Shown here: positions 63,894-64,000 of the stretch, in pieces
Layout: each line of letters opens with the position of its first letter
How positions within the stretch are numbered: position 1 is the stretch's first letter
Assembly: GCA_009760855.2 (NCBI GenBank)
Contig: WPIO01000039.1
Span: 3,308,501-3,372,500 of the forward strand
Direction of reading: 5' to 3'
Origin: Cristatella mucedo
Lineage: Eukaryota > Bryozoa > Phylactolaemata > Cristatellidae
Length of the DNA: 64,000 nt
The notes under the pieces: generated by a model
Seen by the model: the letters and a program-made list of their open reading frames with translations, nothing else
What the model was told of the DNA's origin: nothing
The model's database searches: none
Program-made: the position numbers and the translations under genes

Positions 63894-64000
63894 AGATAGG
63901 CCACTTCCTCAGCGGACAAAGATAAGCTGCTGGGCGTCAGAAACCGCGATCGTCAGAAAGCACTATCGGTGACTGCATTTGGACGACCAGCTACGCGTAC

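Overview
The window reads as genomic DNA of an animal, most likely a mollusc or another lophotrochozoan. The signs are spliced genes with GT-AG introns of many kilobases, truncated non-LTR retrotransposons, tRNA-derived SINEs, long dinucleotide microsatellites, and an insulin-like precursor with the 8-cysteine pattern known from molluscs. Nothing prokaryotic is present.

Two protein-coding genes can be supported. From position 543 (or further left, outside the window) to 41418 on the + strand lies a calcyphosine-2-like EF-hand gene. Eight exons join in frame (1143 nt, 380 visible residues plus stop), and the splice phases match at every junction. Exons are 96-249 nt and introns reach about 11 kb. 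Only the second of four EF-hand positions keeps a canonical calcium loop. On the - strand, 57443 to 56378, lies a two-exon insulin-related peptide gene with signal peptide, B chain, C peptide, A chain and a C-terminal extension. It has a phase-1 intron in the C peptide and a TATA box about 100 nt before the ATG. The two genes are convergent, with about 15 kb of repeat-rich DNA between them.

Introns and intergenic DNA are filled with repeats. LINE family A (CR1/L2-like reverse transcriptase, ATT-repeat tail) has copies at 5.6-7.1, 9.9-10.9, 31.5-32.9, 33.7-35.3, 38.9-40.6 and 45.2-46.2 kb plus short pieces. LINE family B has its best copy at 22.1-23.7 kb on the - strand. A tRNA-derived SINE whose 3' end resembles the LINE A tail occurs at least six times. 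Other tRNA-like SINE pieces, a degenerate transposase relic (62.6-63.3 kb) and many microsatellites complete the picture.

From about 54.7 to 61.6 kb the DNA becomes very GC- and CpG-rich and holds the insulin-like gene together with long CGG and CAG repeats. Long open frames there are mostly a composition effect and are not called. The two genes have no obvious functional link: one is an intracellular calcium-sensor-type protein of a family often tied to ciliated cells, the other a secreted hormone precursor.
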